Made by a program: the position numbers and the translations under genes
DNA from: DATBQN01 sp963755825
GTDB lineage: Bacteria; Acidobacteriota; Thermoanaerobaculia; Multivoradales; UBA5704
Length of the DNA: 64,000 nt
Assembly (NCBI GenBank): GCA_963755825.1
Contig: CAVWLA010000003.1
Location: forward strand, 2,914,001-2,978,000
Direction of reading: 5' to 3'
Notes under the pieces: model-generated
Databases searched by the model: none
What the model was told of the DNA's origin: nothing
Seen by the model: the letters and a program-made list of their open reading frames with translations, nothing else
Shown: one piece after another, positions 18,744-29,162 of the stretch
Layout of the letters: each line of letters opens with the position of its first letter
Position numbering within the stretch: the first letter of the stretch is position 1

Positions 18744-19661
18744 CTAGCCGGGGACGAATGGCAGCGCTGGTGGAAAGCTCCCAACGGGAAAGACCGCCGC
18801 AAGGTCCCCGCGGCGCAATCGGTCGGCCGCCTCGCGAAAGGCCGCCACGAAGCGAGCGTAGACGGCGCGGAAGGCCTGGCGAGTGGCTCGGCTTGCGGCA
18901 TGAACCAAGGGAGCTGGCGATTTGGCTGGCGCCATCGGACGGTGAAGAGGGTCTTGGGCGAGGATCGCTCTTGTTCCGAGGGGCTTGACGCCGGTGAGGG
19001 CCCGTTCGGCGGCGGCGGCACGCTCGATCTCGTCGAGCAGCTCGGCCACTCGTGCGCGATAGCACTCCCTCGGCAGAGGCTGCCAGCAGGGGAGAGGCGA
19101 GAGGACCAAAGTTTCCTCCACTGCATACTGGAGGGAGTCGATCTCTCTGCCGCGGCGCCTCGCCAGGAAGGCCTGGGTGCGCTCGATCCAGTGCCCGGTC
19201 AGCGGCTTGCCATCTCGCAGCGCTCGGGCGCAGTGGACTCCCGGCCAGTCCTCCGGACGAGCGACGAGATTCTCCTTGCACCCTTGAGCCAGCACGTATT
19301 TGAGCCGTGAGACTTGTGCTTCTTCCTCCTGCGTGACGACGATCATCGAATAACGGCTGTGAAAGACCGGCCCCGACCAGCCGGTCAAACGGTTGACCTC
19401 GCGCGCCAGGTTCGAGCCGAGATAGGCCATGAACCGAGCGACCTGCCGAGCGTCGTCTGCGATGAGAAGCAGATGGAGATGGTTCGAGAGGACGGCGATG
19501 GCGCAGACTCGAATGGGATAGAGCCTCTGAGCTCGGCCGCAGACCCCGAGCACTGCGTCATTGACCTCGGGGCTGGGGCGGAACAGAAAGCGCTCCTGCA
19601 CGGTCCGGTAGGTGATCTCGATCAGGGTCCCCTCTTCAGGGACGAGACGTAGGTGTCGCAT
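18744..19661 (-). CDS. REP-associated tyrosine transposase (RAYT, Y1/HUH family)
   Basis: 305 residues from ATG 19661. The HUH motif is SNHLHLLL (two His around a hydrophobic residue) and the likely catalytic Tyr is in FHSRYSMIVV, about 70 residues later, as in Y1 transposases of the TnpA_REP type. The core then continues as RLKYVLAQGCKE and RPEDWPGVHC. The C-terminal 120 residues are Arg/Ala-rich. The frame is open back to GTG 19790, which would add residues encoded by two repeat copies (REVPGDSP); ATG 19661 is preferred because homology starts there, although its ribosome site is poor. Repeats of one kind flank the gene on both sides. All key residues are present, so it may be active. Confidence 0.88.
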   Translation of the reverse strand: MRHLRLVPEEGTLIEITYRTVQERFLFRPSPEVNDAVLGVCGRAQRLYPIRVCAIAVLSNHLHLLLIADDARQVARFMAYLGSNLAREVNRLTGWSGPVFHSRYSMIVVTQEEEAQVSRLKYVLAQGCKENLVARPEDWPGVHCARALRDGKPLTGHWIERTQAFLARRRGREIDSLQYAVEETLVLSPLPCWQPLPRECYRARVAELLDEIERAAAAERALTGVKPLGTRAILAQDPLHRPMAPAKSPAPLVHAASRATRQAFRAVYARFVAAFREAADRLRRGDLAAVFPVGSFPPALPFVPG

Positions 19662-19743
19662 GAAGACGAGGACGGAGAATGGGGCCTTCTCCTGACGCCT
19701 GCTCTCGCTTGAGCCCTCTTCCGCCCAAGCCGGCGTCCAGTTC

Positions 19744-19799
19744 GGCGAATCACCTGGCACCTCTCGGCCGAGCATCTTCTGGCGAATCACCTGGCACTT
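19744..19799. repeat. Dispersed REP-like repeat, pair upstream of the transposase gene
   Basis: GGCGAATCACCTGGCACCT (19744-19762) and GGCGAATCACCTGGCACTT (19781-19799) lie 37 bp apart in the same direction. Confidence 0.88.
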
Positions 19800-19861
19800 C
19801 TCGAAGCCCTCTTCGGAGAAATCAATTCCCTGTCGGGGGCGACGCGAAGAGTGGCTTCGAA

Positions 19862-19880
19862 CGAAACACCTGGCACCTCG
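19862..19880. repeat. Dispersed REP-like repeat, single copy
   Basis: CGAAACACCTGGCACCTCG, in the same direction as the pair at 19744, lies between the transposase gene and the Vps10-type gene at 19957. Confidence 0.85.
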
Positions 19881-19956
19881 GGACCGTATAGTGCGGTTCG
19901 TGGGGTGAGGCGACCTTGGCCCCGGTCAATCGGGGCGTTCTCTGGGAGGGATCTGG

Positions 19957-22900
19957 ATGACTGGCAGCCGAGTTCGAGTCGTTGCGCTATTGATGGGGCT
20001 TGCCGGTGTCCCGGCCTTCGCCGCGAAGGCGCCGGCGGCCTTCGACGCCGATCTCCTCGCCGGCATGCAGGCGCGATCGATCGGCCCCGCCTCGATGAGC
20101 GGGCGGGTGAGCGCGATCGAGGGGGTGGAGGCGGATCCCCAGACGGTCTACGTCGGCGGCGCCTCGGGCGGGGTGTGGAAATCGCAGAACGGGGGAATCA
20201 CCTGGCACCCTGTTTTTGACGATCAGCCGGTGCATTCGATCGGGGCGATCGCGGTCTTCCAGCGCAACCCGGATGTCGTCTGGGTGGGGACCGGCGAGGG
20301 CAATGTGCGCAACAGCGCCTCGGTCGGCGACGGCGTCTACCGCTCGCTCGACGCCGGCAAGACCTGGACCCACATCGGGCTCGCGGGCACCGAGCACATC
20401 TCCCGCATCCTCCTCCACCCGACCGACCCCGACGTCGCCTGGGTCGCCGCCCTCGGCCGCGAGTGGGGGGAGAACCCCGAGCGCGGCGTCTTCAAGACGA
20501 CCGACGGCGGCAGGAGCTGGCGGAAGGTCCTCTACGTCGACGAGAAGACCGGCGCCGGCGACCTCGCCATCGACCCCGCGAACCCGCAGAAGCTCCTCGC
20601 CGGCATGTGGCAGTTCCGCCGCTGGCCCTGGACCTTCAAGTCCGGCGGTCCGGGCTCCGGCCTCTTCGCCAGCACCGACGGCGGCGCCACCTGGAAGCGC
20701 GAGAGCGAGGACGACGGCCTGCCCAAGGGCAGCCTCGGACGCATCAAGATCGCCTTCTCACGCTCGAGCCCGGCGATCGTCTATGCCGCGGTCGAGGCCG
20801 CGGAGAGCGCCATCCTGCGCTCGGACGACGGCGGCCGCAGCTGGAAGACGGTCAACCACAGCCCCAACGTCGACCCGCGCCCCTTCTACTTCGCCGAGCT
20901 CAAGGTCGACCCGCAGTGGCCGAACCGCGTCTACAACCTCGGCTTCAGCGTCAAGGTGTCGGACGATTCGGGGAAGAGCTTTCAGACCCTCCCCGCCGAC
21001 GCCGCGATCCATGGCGACTACCACGTCATGTGGATCGATCCGCGCGACCCGCGCCACTTCTTCGTCGGCGACGACGGCGGCGTCGGCGTCTCGCACGACC
21101 GCGGCCAGAGCGAGGAGTTCGTCGCCAACCTGCCGCTGGCGCAGTACTACCACGTCGCCGTCGACATGGAGACCCCCTACAACGTCTACGGCGGCCTGCA
21201 GGACAACGGCGCCTGGCGCGGCCCCAGCACGAGCTGGGACGCCGGCGGCATCCACAACGCCGCGTGGAAGGCGGTGGGCGGCGGCGACGGCTTCCACACC
21301 GCGCCCGATCCCGCCGACGCGAGCCAGGGCTACTCGATGTCGCAGAGCGGCTACATCACGCGCTGGGATCTGAAGACGGGGGAGATCAAGGACATCCGCC
21401 CCGGCGCCCCCGACGGCGTCAAGCTGCGCTTCAACTGGAACTCCGGCTTCGCCCTCGATCCCTTCGATCCGGCGGCGATCTACTACGGCAGCCAGTTCCT
21501 CCACCGCTCGGCCGACCGCGGCCGCACCTGGACGATCATCAGCCCGGACCTGACGACCAACAACCCGGCCTGGCAGAAGCAGAGCCAGAGCGGCGGCCTC
21601 ACCCTCGATGCCTCGGGCGCCGAGAACCACACGACGATCATCGCCATCGCGCCGTCGCCGGTGGCGCGCGGCGTCGTCTGGGTGGGGACCGACGACGGCC
21701 GCCTGCAGGTGACCCGCGACGGCGGCACCAGTTGGACGAGCGTCGAGGGCAACGTGCGCGGCGTCCCCGCCCACACCTGGGTGCCGGAGATCCGCGCCTC
21801 GCGCTTCGACGGCGCCACCGCCTTCGCCGTCTTCGACGACCACCGGCGCTCGAACTGGGCACCCTACGTCTACGAGACGAAGGACTACGGCAAGACCTGG
21901 CGGAGCCTCGCCACGGCGGACCTCCGCGGCTACGCCCTGGCGATCGAGCAGGACCCGGCGGACCCCGATCTCCTCTTTCTCGGCACCGAGTTCGGCCTCT
22001 GGGTGTCGACCGACGGCGGCGGCCGCTGGTTCCGCTGGAAGCACGGCCTGCCCACCGCCTCGGTGATGGGGATCGTCGTCCATCCGCGCGACCGCGACCT
22101 GGTCGTCGCCACCCACGGCCGCGCCCTCTACGTGCTCGACGACATCCGCCCGCTCGAGCACTTCGATGCCGTGGCGCTCGCCGAGCCGCTCCATCTCTTC
22201 CCGGTGGCCGACGCGGTGCAGCACTGGCAGGGGGTCGGCATCGGCGGCTACGGCCAGGGGGCGAGCGAGTTCCGCGGCGAGAGCCGCGCCTACGGCGCCC
22301 TCATCACCTTCTCGGTCGCCGGCGCCGATCTGCCGCTCGCCGACGAAGTGAAGGAGCGCGCGCGCAAGGACCGCGAGCGCGCCGCGGCGGCGGAGGCCGC
22401 CGAGCGGGCGGCCGCGGCGGCCGAGGGAGAGGGCGCCGGAAAGCCCGCGGCGGCGCCGGCGCTGTCCGGCAAGGCGCAGCCGGCGGCGGAGGCCGCGGCG
22501 GCCGCTGCGGCCAACCACGCGGAAGAAGAGGGCGGTCCGAAGGCCGAGATCGACATCGCCGACGCCACGGGACGGGTGATCCGCCGCTTCCACGCCGCGG
22601 TCAAGCTGGGTGTCAACCGCGTCGCCTGGCCGCTCGTGCGCGACGACTTCCGCGAGCCGCCCCCCGGCCCCGACCAGCCGCCGCAGGAGGACCCGGCCGG
22701 CCCCGAGGTGCCCCCCGGCGCGTACACGGTGATCGTCAAGTTCCGCGGCCATGAAGCGAAAGCGGCGGTCCGCGTGGTGGCCGACCCGCGGACGCGCTGG
22801 AGCGCCGCCGACTGGCAGACGCGCTGGGCCGCCATCGAGCGCGGCGGCGCCCTCCAGGACGCCGTCGTCGCCGCCATCGAGCGGCTGGCGCGCACCCGCG

Positions 22901-23331
22901 CCGCGATCGACACCGCCGTGGCGCGGGCGCGCCAGGCGATGGCGGACGAGCGGCTGGCGAAGGGCGAGCCGGCCCCCGACAAGCCGCCGTCGACGCCGCT
23001 CACCGAGGCCGCCGACAAGCTCCAGAAGCAGCTCGCCGCCCTCGACAAGCGGCTGTGGTCCGGCCCCGGCGCCAACGGCATCCAGCCGCCTGACGACGTC
23101 TTCACGCAGGTCAACTACGTGGAGAGCGCTCTCAGCTCGCAGTGGGATCCGCCGACGCCGACGCAGCAGGAATACCTGCGCCAGGCGGGCGCCGCGCTCG
23201 ACCGCTTCCTCGCCGACCTGAACCAGGTCTTCACGACCGACGTGGCGGCCTTCCGCCGGCAGCTCGCCGCCGAGAAGATCGAGCTGCTGCCCGCGGAGGC
23301 GCCGATCGCGGTGAAGGCGCCGGCGAGCTAG
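19957..23331 (+). CDS. Large exported Vps10/sortilin-like BNR-repeat protein
   Basis: 1124 residues. ATG 19957 follows GGGAGGG, and a signal peptide (VVALLMGLAGVPAFA) is visible. The body to about residue 740 is built of beta-propeller blades with Asp-box motifs (STDGGATW, SADRGRTW, TRDGGTSW, STDGGGRW), as in sortilin/Vps10 and the glycosyl-hydrolase-like BNR proteins. It then has an Ala/Glu-rich segment (about 795-860), a beta-sandwich-like stretch with VPPGAYTVIVKF, and a helical C-terminus. It is presumably a secreted or periplasmic propeller for binding or degrading polymer or peptide; no catalytic residues can be assigned. A paralog of the same layout is encoded at 42481. Confidence 0.88.
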   Translation: MTGSRVRVVALLMGLAGVPAFAAKAPAAFDADLLAGMQARSIGPASMSGRVSAIEGVEADPQTVYVGGASGGVWKSQNGGITWHPVFDDQPVHSIGAIAVFQRNPDVVWVGTGEGNVRNSASVGDGVYRSLDAGKTWTHIGLAGTEHISRILLHPTDPDVAWVAALGREWGENPERGVFKTTDGGRSWRKVLYVDEKTGAGDLAIDPANPQKLLAGMWQFRRWPWTFKSGGPGSGLFASTDGGATWKRESEDDGLPKGSLGRIKIAFSRSSPAIVYAAVEAAESAILRSDDGGRSWKTVNHSPNVDPRPFYFAELKVDPQWPNRVYNLGFSVKVSDDSGKSFQTLPADAAIHGDYHVMWIDPRDPRHFFVGDDGGVGVSHDRGQSEEFVANLPLAQYYHVAVDMETPYNVYGGLQDNGAWRGPSTSWDAGGIHNAAWKAVGGGDGFHTAPDPADASQGYSMSQSGYITRWDLKTGEIKDIRPGAPDGVKLRFNWNSGFALDPFDPAAIYYGSQFLHRSADRGRTWTIISPDLTTNNPAWQKQSQSGGLTLDASGAENHTTIIAIAPSPVARGVVWVGTDDGRLQVTRDGGTSWTSVEGNVRGVPAHTWVPEIRASRFDGATAFAVFDDHRRSNWAPYVYETKDYGKTWRSLATADLRGYALAIEQDPADPDLLFLGTEFGLWVSTDGGGRWFRWKHGLPTASVMGIVVHPRDRDLVVATHGRALYVLDDIRPLEHFDAVALAEPLHLFPVADAVQHWQGVGIGGYGQGASEFRGESRAYGALITFSVAGADLPLADEVKERARKDRERAAAAEAAERAAAAAEGEGAGKPAAAPALSGKAQPAAEAAAAAAANHAEEEGGPKAEIDIADATGRVIRRFHAAVKLGVNRVAWPLVRDDFREPPPGPDQPPQEDPAGPEVPPGAYTVIVKFRGHEAKAAVRVVADPRTRWSAADWQTRWAAIERGGALQDAVVAAIERLARTRAAIDTAVARARQAMADERLAKGEPAPDKPPSTPLTEAADKLQKQLAALDKRLWSGPGANGIQPPDDVFTQVNYVESALSSQWDPPTPTQQEYLRQAGAALDRFLADLNQVFTTDVAAFRRQLAAEKIELLPAEAPIAVKAPAS

Positions 23332-23484
23332 GCCCGGCGCGGCCGAGCGGCCGCGGCCGCGCGTGGGCATCTCCTCGCGCTGGAGCGCCCCTGGACCGCC
23401 AGGGCGAAAACCGGCAGACTGCAGGCGCACCGCGGCGCGCGGGGGCGGCCTGCCTCCTGCGCCGGCTTCGGGAGGAGGTACACC

Positions 23485-24557
23485 TTGCCCACGCGGGTCG
23501 GATTGATGGGCCTCGGGCGGATCGGTCGCAACGTCTTCCGGCTGCTCTACAAGAGCGACGACATCCGCATCGAGGCGATCAGCGACATCGCCGACCACGC
23601 GGCGCTCGCCTACCTGCTGCGCTTCGACACCATCCTCGGCCGCTTCCCGGACGAGGTGAGCGTCCGCGACGGCAACCTCTACGCGGCGGGCCGGCAGGTC
23701 CGCATGCTCTCCGGCGCCCGCCCCGGCGACGTGCCGTGGGGCGATCTCGGGGTCGACACGGTGATCGAGGCGACGGCCCATCTGCGCAGCCGGGCTGAGC
23801 TCGAGCGCCACCTCGAGATGGGCGCCAAGCGCGTCATCCTCTGCGAGCCGCCGCTCGACCCGCCGGACATCACGGTGGTGATGGGGGTCAACGACGGCGA
23901 CCTCCGCGCCGAGCACCGCATCGTCTCGAACGCCTCCTGCACCGCCCACTGCGCGGCGCCGGTGCTGCAGATCCTCGCCGGCGCCTTCGGCATCCGCCGC
24001 GCCTTCCTCACCACCGTCCACGCCTACACCAATCAGCAGCGCCTGGCCGACGTCCCCGCCGAGGACCCGCGGCGCGGGCGGGCGGCGGCGGAGAACATCA
24101 TCCCGCAGGAGACCAATGCCGCCGAGGTCATCCTCGGCCTCCTCCCCGAGCTCCGCGGCAAGCTCACCGCCCTCGCCATGAACGTGCCGGTGCCCAACGG
24201 CTCGGTCGTCGACCTCGTCTGCTGGCACGAGCGGCCGGTCACCGTCGCCGCCGTCCACGAGGTGATGCGGACCGCCGCCGCCGGCGAGCGCTGGCGGGGC
24301 ATCCTCGCCTTCGAGGACGAGCCGATCGTCTCCTCGGACGTCATCCACAGCCCCTACTCGAGCACCTTCGACGGCCTGGCGACGATGGTGCTCGCCGGCA
24401 ACGTCTCGAAGACCCTCTCCTGGTTCGACAACGGCTGGGGCTACGCGCACCGCGTCGTCGACCTGGTGCACCGCTTCGCGGCCTTCGACCGCGAGGAGCG
24501 CGAACATGGAGAGCGGAGGGAGGCGGCTCGCGGCGCGCTCCGCCGGGAGGAGGCGCG

Positions 24558-24561
<4 letters not shown>
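23485..24561 (+). CDS. Divergent glyceraldehyde-3-phosphate dehydrogenase paralog
   Basis: 358 residues with the full GAPDH fold: GLGRIGRNVFR for NAD binding, catalytic Cys152 in NASCTAHC and His in TTVHAYTN. Several usual residues differ from its neighbour: SCTTNC is SCTAHC, STGVF is ATAHL, TTTGAARAVG is QETNAAEVIL, and the phosphate-binding Arg of MRVPVP is Asn233 (MNVPVP). A charged tail of about 20 residues follows. TTG 23485 was chosen because GGAGGAGG lies 6 bases upstream. It overlaps the canonical GAPDH gene by four bases and is the first gene of a glycolytic operon. It may act on another aldehyde or be regulatory; this is inference. Confidence 0.85.
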
Positions 24562-25580
<1,019 letters not shown>

Positions 25581-25588
25581 CGCGCGGC

Positions 25589-26752
25589 ATGCCGAAGCGG
25601 GTCGGCATCCTCACCGGCGGCGGCGACGTGCCGGGTCTCAACTCGGCGATCAAGGCCTTCGCCTGGCGCATGGCGGACGCCGGCTACGAGGTCGTCGGCC
25701 TGCGCCGCGGCTGGGCGGCACTTCTCAACGTGCTGCCCTTCGCCGACGCCGACAACTCCTCCTGGCTGCTGCCGCTCACCCGCGCCACGACGCGCACCAT
25801 CGACCGCAGCGGCGGCACCGTCCTCCACACCTCGCGGGTCAACCCGGCGATCACCAAGGCGAGCGCCATCCCCGAGCACCTGCGCTCCGCCGCCGGCCCG
25901 CCGGACGAGCGCGGCACGGTCGATCTCACCCAGGCGGCGCTCCGCACCATCGACTTCCTCCGCCTCGAGGCGCTGGTCGCCATCGGCGGCGACGGCACTC
26001 TCTCCTTCGCCCGCCGCCTCCACCAGGAGGGTGTGCCGGTCGTCGCCATCCCCAAGACGATGGACAACGACGTCTTCGGCACGGACTACTGCATCGGCTT
26101 CTCGACCGCGGTGTCACGCTCGGTCGACTTCGTCGCCGACCTGCGGACGGTCGCCGGCTCGCACGAGCGCTTCCTGGTGGTCGAGCTCTTCGGCCGCTTC
26201 TCGGGCGAGACCTGCCTGCTGACCTCCTACCTCGGCGGCGCCGACCGCGCCCTCTTGGCCGAGGTGCCCTTCGACACCGGCGTCGTCGTCTCGCTCCTCG
26301 CCGCCGACAAGCGCGCCAATCCCAGCAACTACGCCGTCCTCGCCGTCTCCGAGGGCGCCTATCCGCTCGGCGGCCGGCCGTTCGAGACCGGCGAGGCGGA
26401 CGCCGTCGGCCAGCGCGAGCTGGGCGGCGTCGGGCGCTACATCCGTGAGGCGCTGCAGGAGGAGACCCACGAGCGGGTGATCTACCAGCGCCTCTCCTAC
26501 CTGATGCGCTCGGGCGCCCCCGACTCGCTCGACCGCCTGGTGGCGAACAACTTCGCCAACCTGGCCGCCGACCTCCTGCTGGCGCGCAAGGCCGGGCGCC
26601 TGACCGCCATCGTCGCCGGCAAGTACGAGGCGCAGCCGATCGAGATCACCGGCCAGGGGATCAAGCGGGTCGACGTCGACCGCTTCTACGACCGCGCCAG
26701 CTACCGCCCGAACATCGTCGGCCTGATCGGATTGCCGATGTTCTTGCATTAG
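25589..26752 (+). CDS. pfkA: 6-phosphofructokinase family protein
   Basis: 387 residues. Phosphorylates fructose 6-phosphate. Motifs are GGGDVPGLN at the N-terminus, IGGDGTLSFA in the phosphoryl-donor loop, PKTMDNDVFG around the catalytic Asp, and GRFSGETCL in the sugar site. In family numbering the donor-loop position 104 is Gly, as in ATP-dependent enzymes, while position 124 is Lys, as in PPi-type and actinobacterial long-type enzymes, so donor choice is open, ATP being more likely. The protein is longer than E. coli PfkA (320). ATG 25589 lies 9 bases after the gap stop; no strong ribosome site is visible, consistent with coupling. Confidence 0.9.
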   Translation: MPKRVGILTGGGDVPGLNSAIKAFAWRMADAGYEVVGLRRGWAALLNVLPFADADNSSWLLPLTRATTRTIDRSGGTVLHTSRVNPAITKASAIPEHLRSAAGPPDERGTVDLTQAALRTIDFLRLEALVAIGGDGTLSFARRLHQEGVPVVAIPKTMDNDVFGTDYCIGFSTAVSRSVDFVADLRTVAGSHERFLVVELFGRFSGETCLLTSYLGGADRALLAEVPFDTGVVVSLLAADKRANPSNYAVLAVSEGAYPLGGRPFETGEADAVGQRELGGVGRYIREALQEETHERVIYQRLSYLMRSGAPDSLDRLVANNFANLAADLLLARKAGRLTAIVAGKYEAQPIEITGQGIKRVDVDRFYDRASYRPNIVGLIGLPMFLH

Positions 26753-26785
26753 GATGAGAGCACCTTCCGAAGGAGATCGAGCGCC

Positions 26786-29077
26786 ATGTCGAGCGTGCCA
26801 CAGGGGTCGAGCGCGTCGCTGCAGCTGGGGGATCTGAAGGTCGCCGTCGTCGACGCCGCGAAGGCGCTCGCCGGCGCCTTCGTCGACGGACAGACGTTCG
26901 CCAACCTGCCGGCGACCAGCCTGGGGCCGGCTGCCGAGCTGCTGCCGAAGCCGCTGGGGCTGACCGGCAGCGACGCGCTGGCGGTCGGGCCGGCGAGCCT
27001 GACGCTCGGCGCCGCGGGCTCCTATCATCTCTCCGCCTTCACCGGGCAGTTCACCGATCCCGACGGCATCGCAGTGCCGGCCTCCGGCGCGGCGTTTCTC
27101 AAGACCGAGCTCGATTCCCAGGTCTCCGGGCAGGGCGGCGGCACGGCGTCGGGGGTCGCCTTCGGCCTCGACGCGGGGACCACCGCCCGCCTCCTCGACT
27201 ACCGCAGATACCCGGCGACCGCCGCGGTGGCGCCGGCGGTGCTCGCCAACATCTCGCACCCGCGCTTCCCCAACCGCATCGCGGACCTGCAGGCGATGGC
27301 GGCGGGCGACGCGGTCGCCGTCGTGGTCGCCGGCAACCTCGCCTTCAAGGCGAGCTTCACCTACGCCAGCCTGCTCTCCTCGAGCATCGCCGCCCTCGAT
27401 CGCCTGCTCCAGGTGAGCGGCGCCGCCGCCTTCAGCGTGGCGACCGGCGGCAGCGTCGAGGTCGACTTCGGCGCCAGCGACGCCTTCCGGCTGGTGTTCA
27501 CCAAGGGCACGCAGCTCGATCTCGCCGTCAACCTCCAGAAGAGCTCGGGCAGCAATCTCGGCGTGACCGCCGGTCTCTCCGTGCAGGCGCAGTTCACCAA
27601 CGTCCAGCAGCTCGCGCCGCTCATCCAGTCCTACCTCGAGGCGCGCCTGGGCACCCCGTACGCGACCTACCAGAGCCTGCTCGCCAAGCTCGTCGCGGCG
27701 ACCGACGTCTCGCAGCTCGACGCCAACCAGCAGGCGCTCCTGCAGCAGATCGTCACCCGGCTCGGCCTCGGCAGCGCCGTCGCCCAGTTCGACGCCATCA
27801 AGGCCACGCTCGTCGGCCTGCCGGCGAAGGTGCAGGCGGAGCTCGTCAAAGTCCTCTCGCAGAGCGTCAAGCTCGCCTTCACCGTCGGCTACTCGCGGGT
27901 CTCGAGCGGCGAGACGCTCGCCTCGTTCGAGGCGGCGGCCGCCGCCCTGGCGCCGTTCCTGCCGGCGCTCCTCATCGGCGACGTCTCGGGGGTGGCGGCG
28001 CGCCTCGCCGCCGGCGACCCGCAGTTCGTCCTCCTCTCCTACCTCTCGAGCCGCGAGATCAAGAACGGCTTCTCCTTCGGCGTCAGCCTCGCCGTCGGCG
28101 GCTGGGCGGCGGGCGGCGTCTCGACCGTCAACACCACGCTGACGCGGGAGGAGAACATCCAGGGGCAGCTGCGGGTGAGCTTCGACGGCCGCCAGCGCTA
28201 CACCTCGCAGTGGGGGAGCGCCGGCGAGAACTACGGCTTCGAGCTCGCCGCGACGATGGCGCAGTTCGCCGCGGTGCCCGCCGGCAACGACTTCGCCTAC
28301 TCGCTCAACCTCGGCTGGATCTGGGATCAGACGCTGACGCCGCAGCTCGAGCAGACGATCCTCGATCTGGCGAGCGTCTGGCGGGTGGTCGACCCGGCGG
28401 CGAGCGCCGGCCTCACGGCGTCGCTCGCCGGCCTCGTCGGCCAGAGCGTCCACGCGGAGCTCGCCCTGGCGGTGGGCGACGACGGCGTCCGCCGGCTCGC
28501 CATCGTCCCCGATCCCCAGTATCAGGCTTCCTGGATGCAGGCAATGGCCGAGGCGCTGCCGCCGCTGCGCGCCGGCAGCTCGCTCGTCCGCGGCGACGTG
28601 CGGCAGCGGCGGGCGATCTATGCCGACGCCGCAGCCTCGGCCTTCGGCCAGCACGCTCCCGCGGCCCTCCTCGTCACCCCCGCCTACAACCTCGCCCAGC
28701 CACCGCTCTCGGCGGGCGATCTCGCCCTCCTCCGCGCCGTCGACTCGGGCCAGAACCCGCCGGGGAACCTGGTGGTCTACAGCCTCGACAACCTGTGGAG
28801 CCCGGAGAGCGCGACGGTGAGCGCCTGGCAGCTCTACCAGAGGGTGATCGGGGCCTTCCGCGCCCTCGGCGCCTACCTCGCCGGCACCAAGGGCACCTAC
28901 TCCATCAACCAGGCGACCTTCTCGGAGGTCCAGGCGGTGGTCGGCCAGGACTACCCCGCCAGGCTCTTCGGCTCCGTCCTCGCCCAGGTCCTGGGAGGCA
29001 CCGTGGGGCTGGTCACCGGAACCCTGACCGTCACGCCCACGGCCGGCGGCAATGCGGTGGTGATCGGTGGGAGCTAA
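26786..29077 (+). CDS. Large protein of unknown family
   Basis: 763 residues. ATG 26786 has AAGGAG upstream. I do not recognise a family. No signal peptide or clear transmembrane helix is seen. The sequence is rich in Ala, Gly, Leu, Ser and Val with alternating patterns (SVATGGSVEVDFGASD, TQLDLAVNLQ, FSFGVSLAVGGWAAGGVSTV) that suggest beta structure, with a helical Gln/Leu-rich part at about 270-400. It ends with TLTVTPTAGGNAVVIGGS. Starting 33 bp after the phosphofructokinase gene, it could be cotranscribed with it. Its stop codon TAA abuts a dispersed repeat copy. Function unknown. Confidence 0.75.
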   Translation: MSSVPQGSSASLQLGDLKVAVVDAAKALAGAFVDGQTFANLPATSLGPAAELLPKPLGLTGSDALAVGPASLTLGAAGSYHLSAFTGQFTDPDGIAVPASGAAFLKTELDSQVSGQGGGTASGVAFGLDAGTTARLLDYRRYPATAAVAPAVLANISHPRFPNRIADLQAMAAGDAVAVVVAGNLAFKASFTYASLLSSSIAALDRLLQVSGAAAFSVATGGSVEVDFGASDAFRLVFTKGTQLDLAVNLQKSSGSNLGVTAGLSVQAQFTNVQQLAPLIQSYLEARLGTPYATYQSLLAKLVAATDVSQLDANQQALLQQIVTRLGLGSAVAQFDAIKATLVGLPAKVQAELVKVLSQSVKLAFTVGYSRVSSGETLASFEAAAAALAPFLPALLIGDVSGVAARLAAGDPQFVLLSYLSSREIKNGFSFGVSLAVGGWAAGGVSTVNTTLTREENIQGQLRVSFDGRQRYTSQWGSAGENYGFELAATMAQFAAVPAGNDFAYSLNLGWIWDQTLTPQLEQTILDLASVWRVVDPAASAGLTASLAGLVGQSVHAELALAVGDDGVRRLAIVPDPQYQASWMQAMAEALPPLRAGSSLVRGDVRQRRAIYADAAASAFGQHAPAALLVTPAYNLAQPPLSAGDLALLRAVDSGQNPPGNLVVYSLDNLWSPESATVSAWQLYQRVIGAFRALGAYLAGTKGTYSINQATFSEVQAVVGQDYPARLFGSVLAQVLGGTVGLVTGTLTVTPTAGGNAVVIGGS

Positions 29078-29162
29078 GGTGCCAGGTGATTAGCCAGGAT
29101 CCCTTCAAGGTGCCGTTCAAGGTGCCAGGTGATTAGTCGCGCCTGAAGGTAGCAGGTGATTC
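29077..29162. repeat. Dispersed REP-like repeat, two copies plus degenerate copy (GGTGCCAGGTG orientation)
   Basis: AGGTGCCAGGTGATTAG (29077-29093) and AAGGTGCCAGGTGATTAG (29119-29136) lie 42-43 bp apart. A decayed copy (GAAGGTAGCAGGTGATTCC) follows at 29145-29162. A partial unit, TTCAAGGTGCCGTTCAAGG, precedes the second copy. Confidence 0.85.

Noticed and set aside
20194..20212. Copy of the dispersed repeat (GGAATCACCTGGCACCC) inside the Vps10-type gene at 19957
   Set aside because: It encodes GITWHP, where the Asp-box-type motif NGGxTW is expected, using the codons usual for this genome. The match is most simply explained by coding constraint.
20758..24507. Long minus-strand frame opposite the Vps10-type and GAPDH genes
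   Set aside because: Same composition bias; no recognisable domain and no ribosome site.
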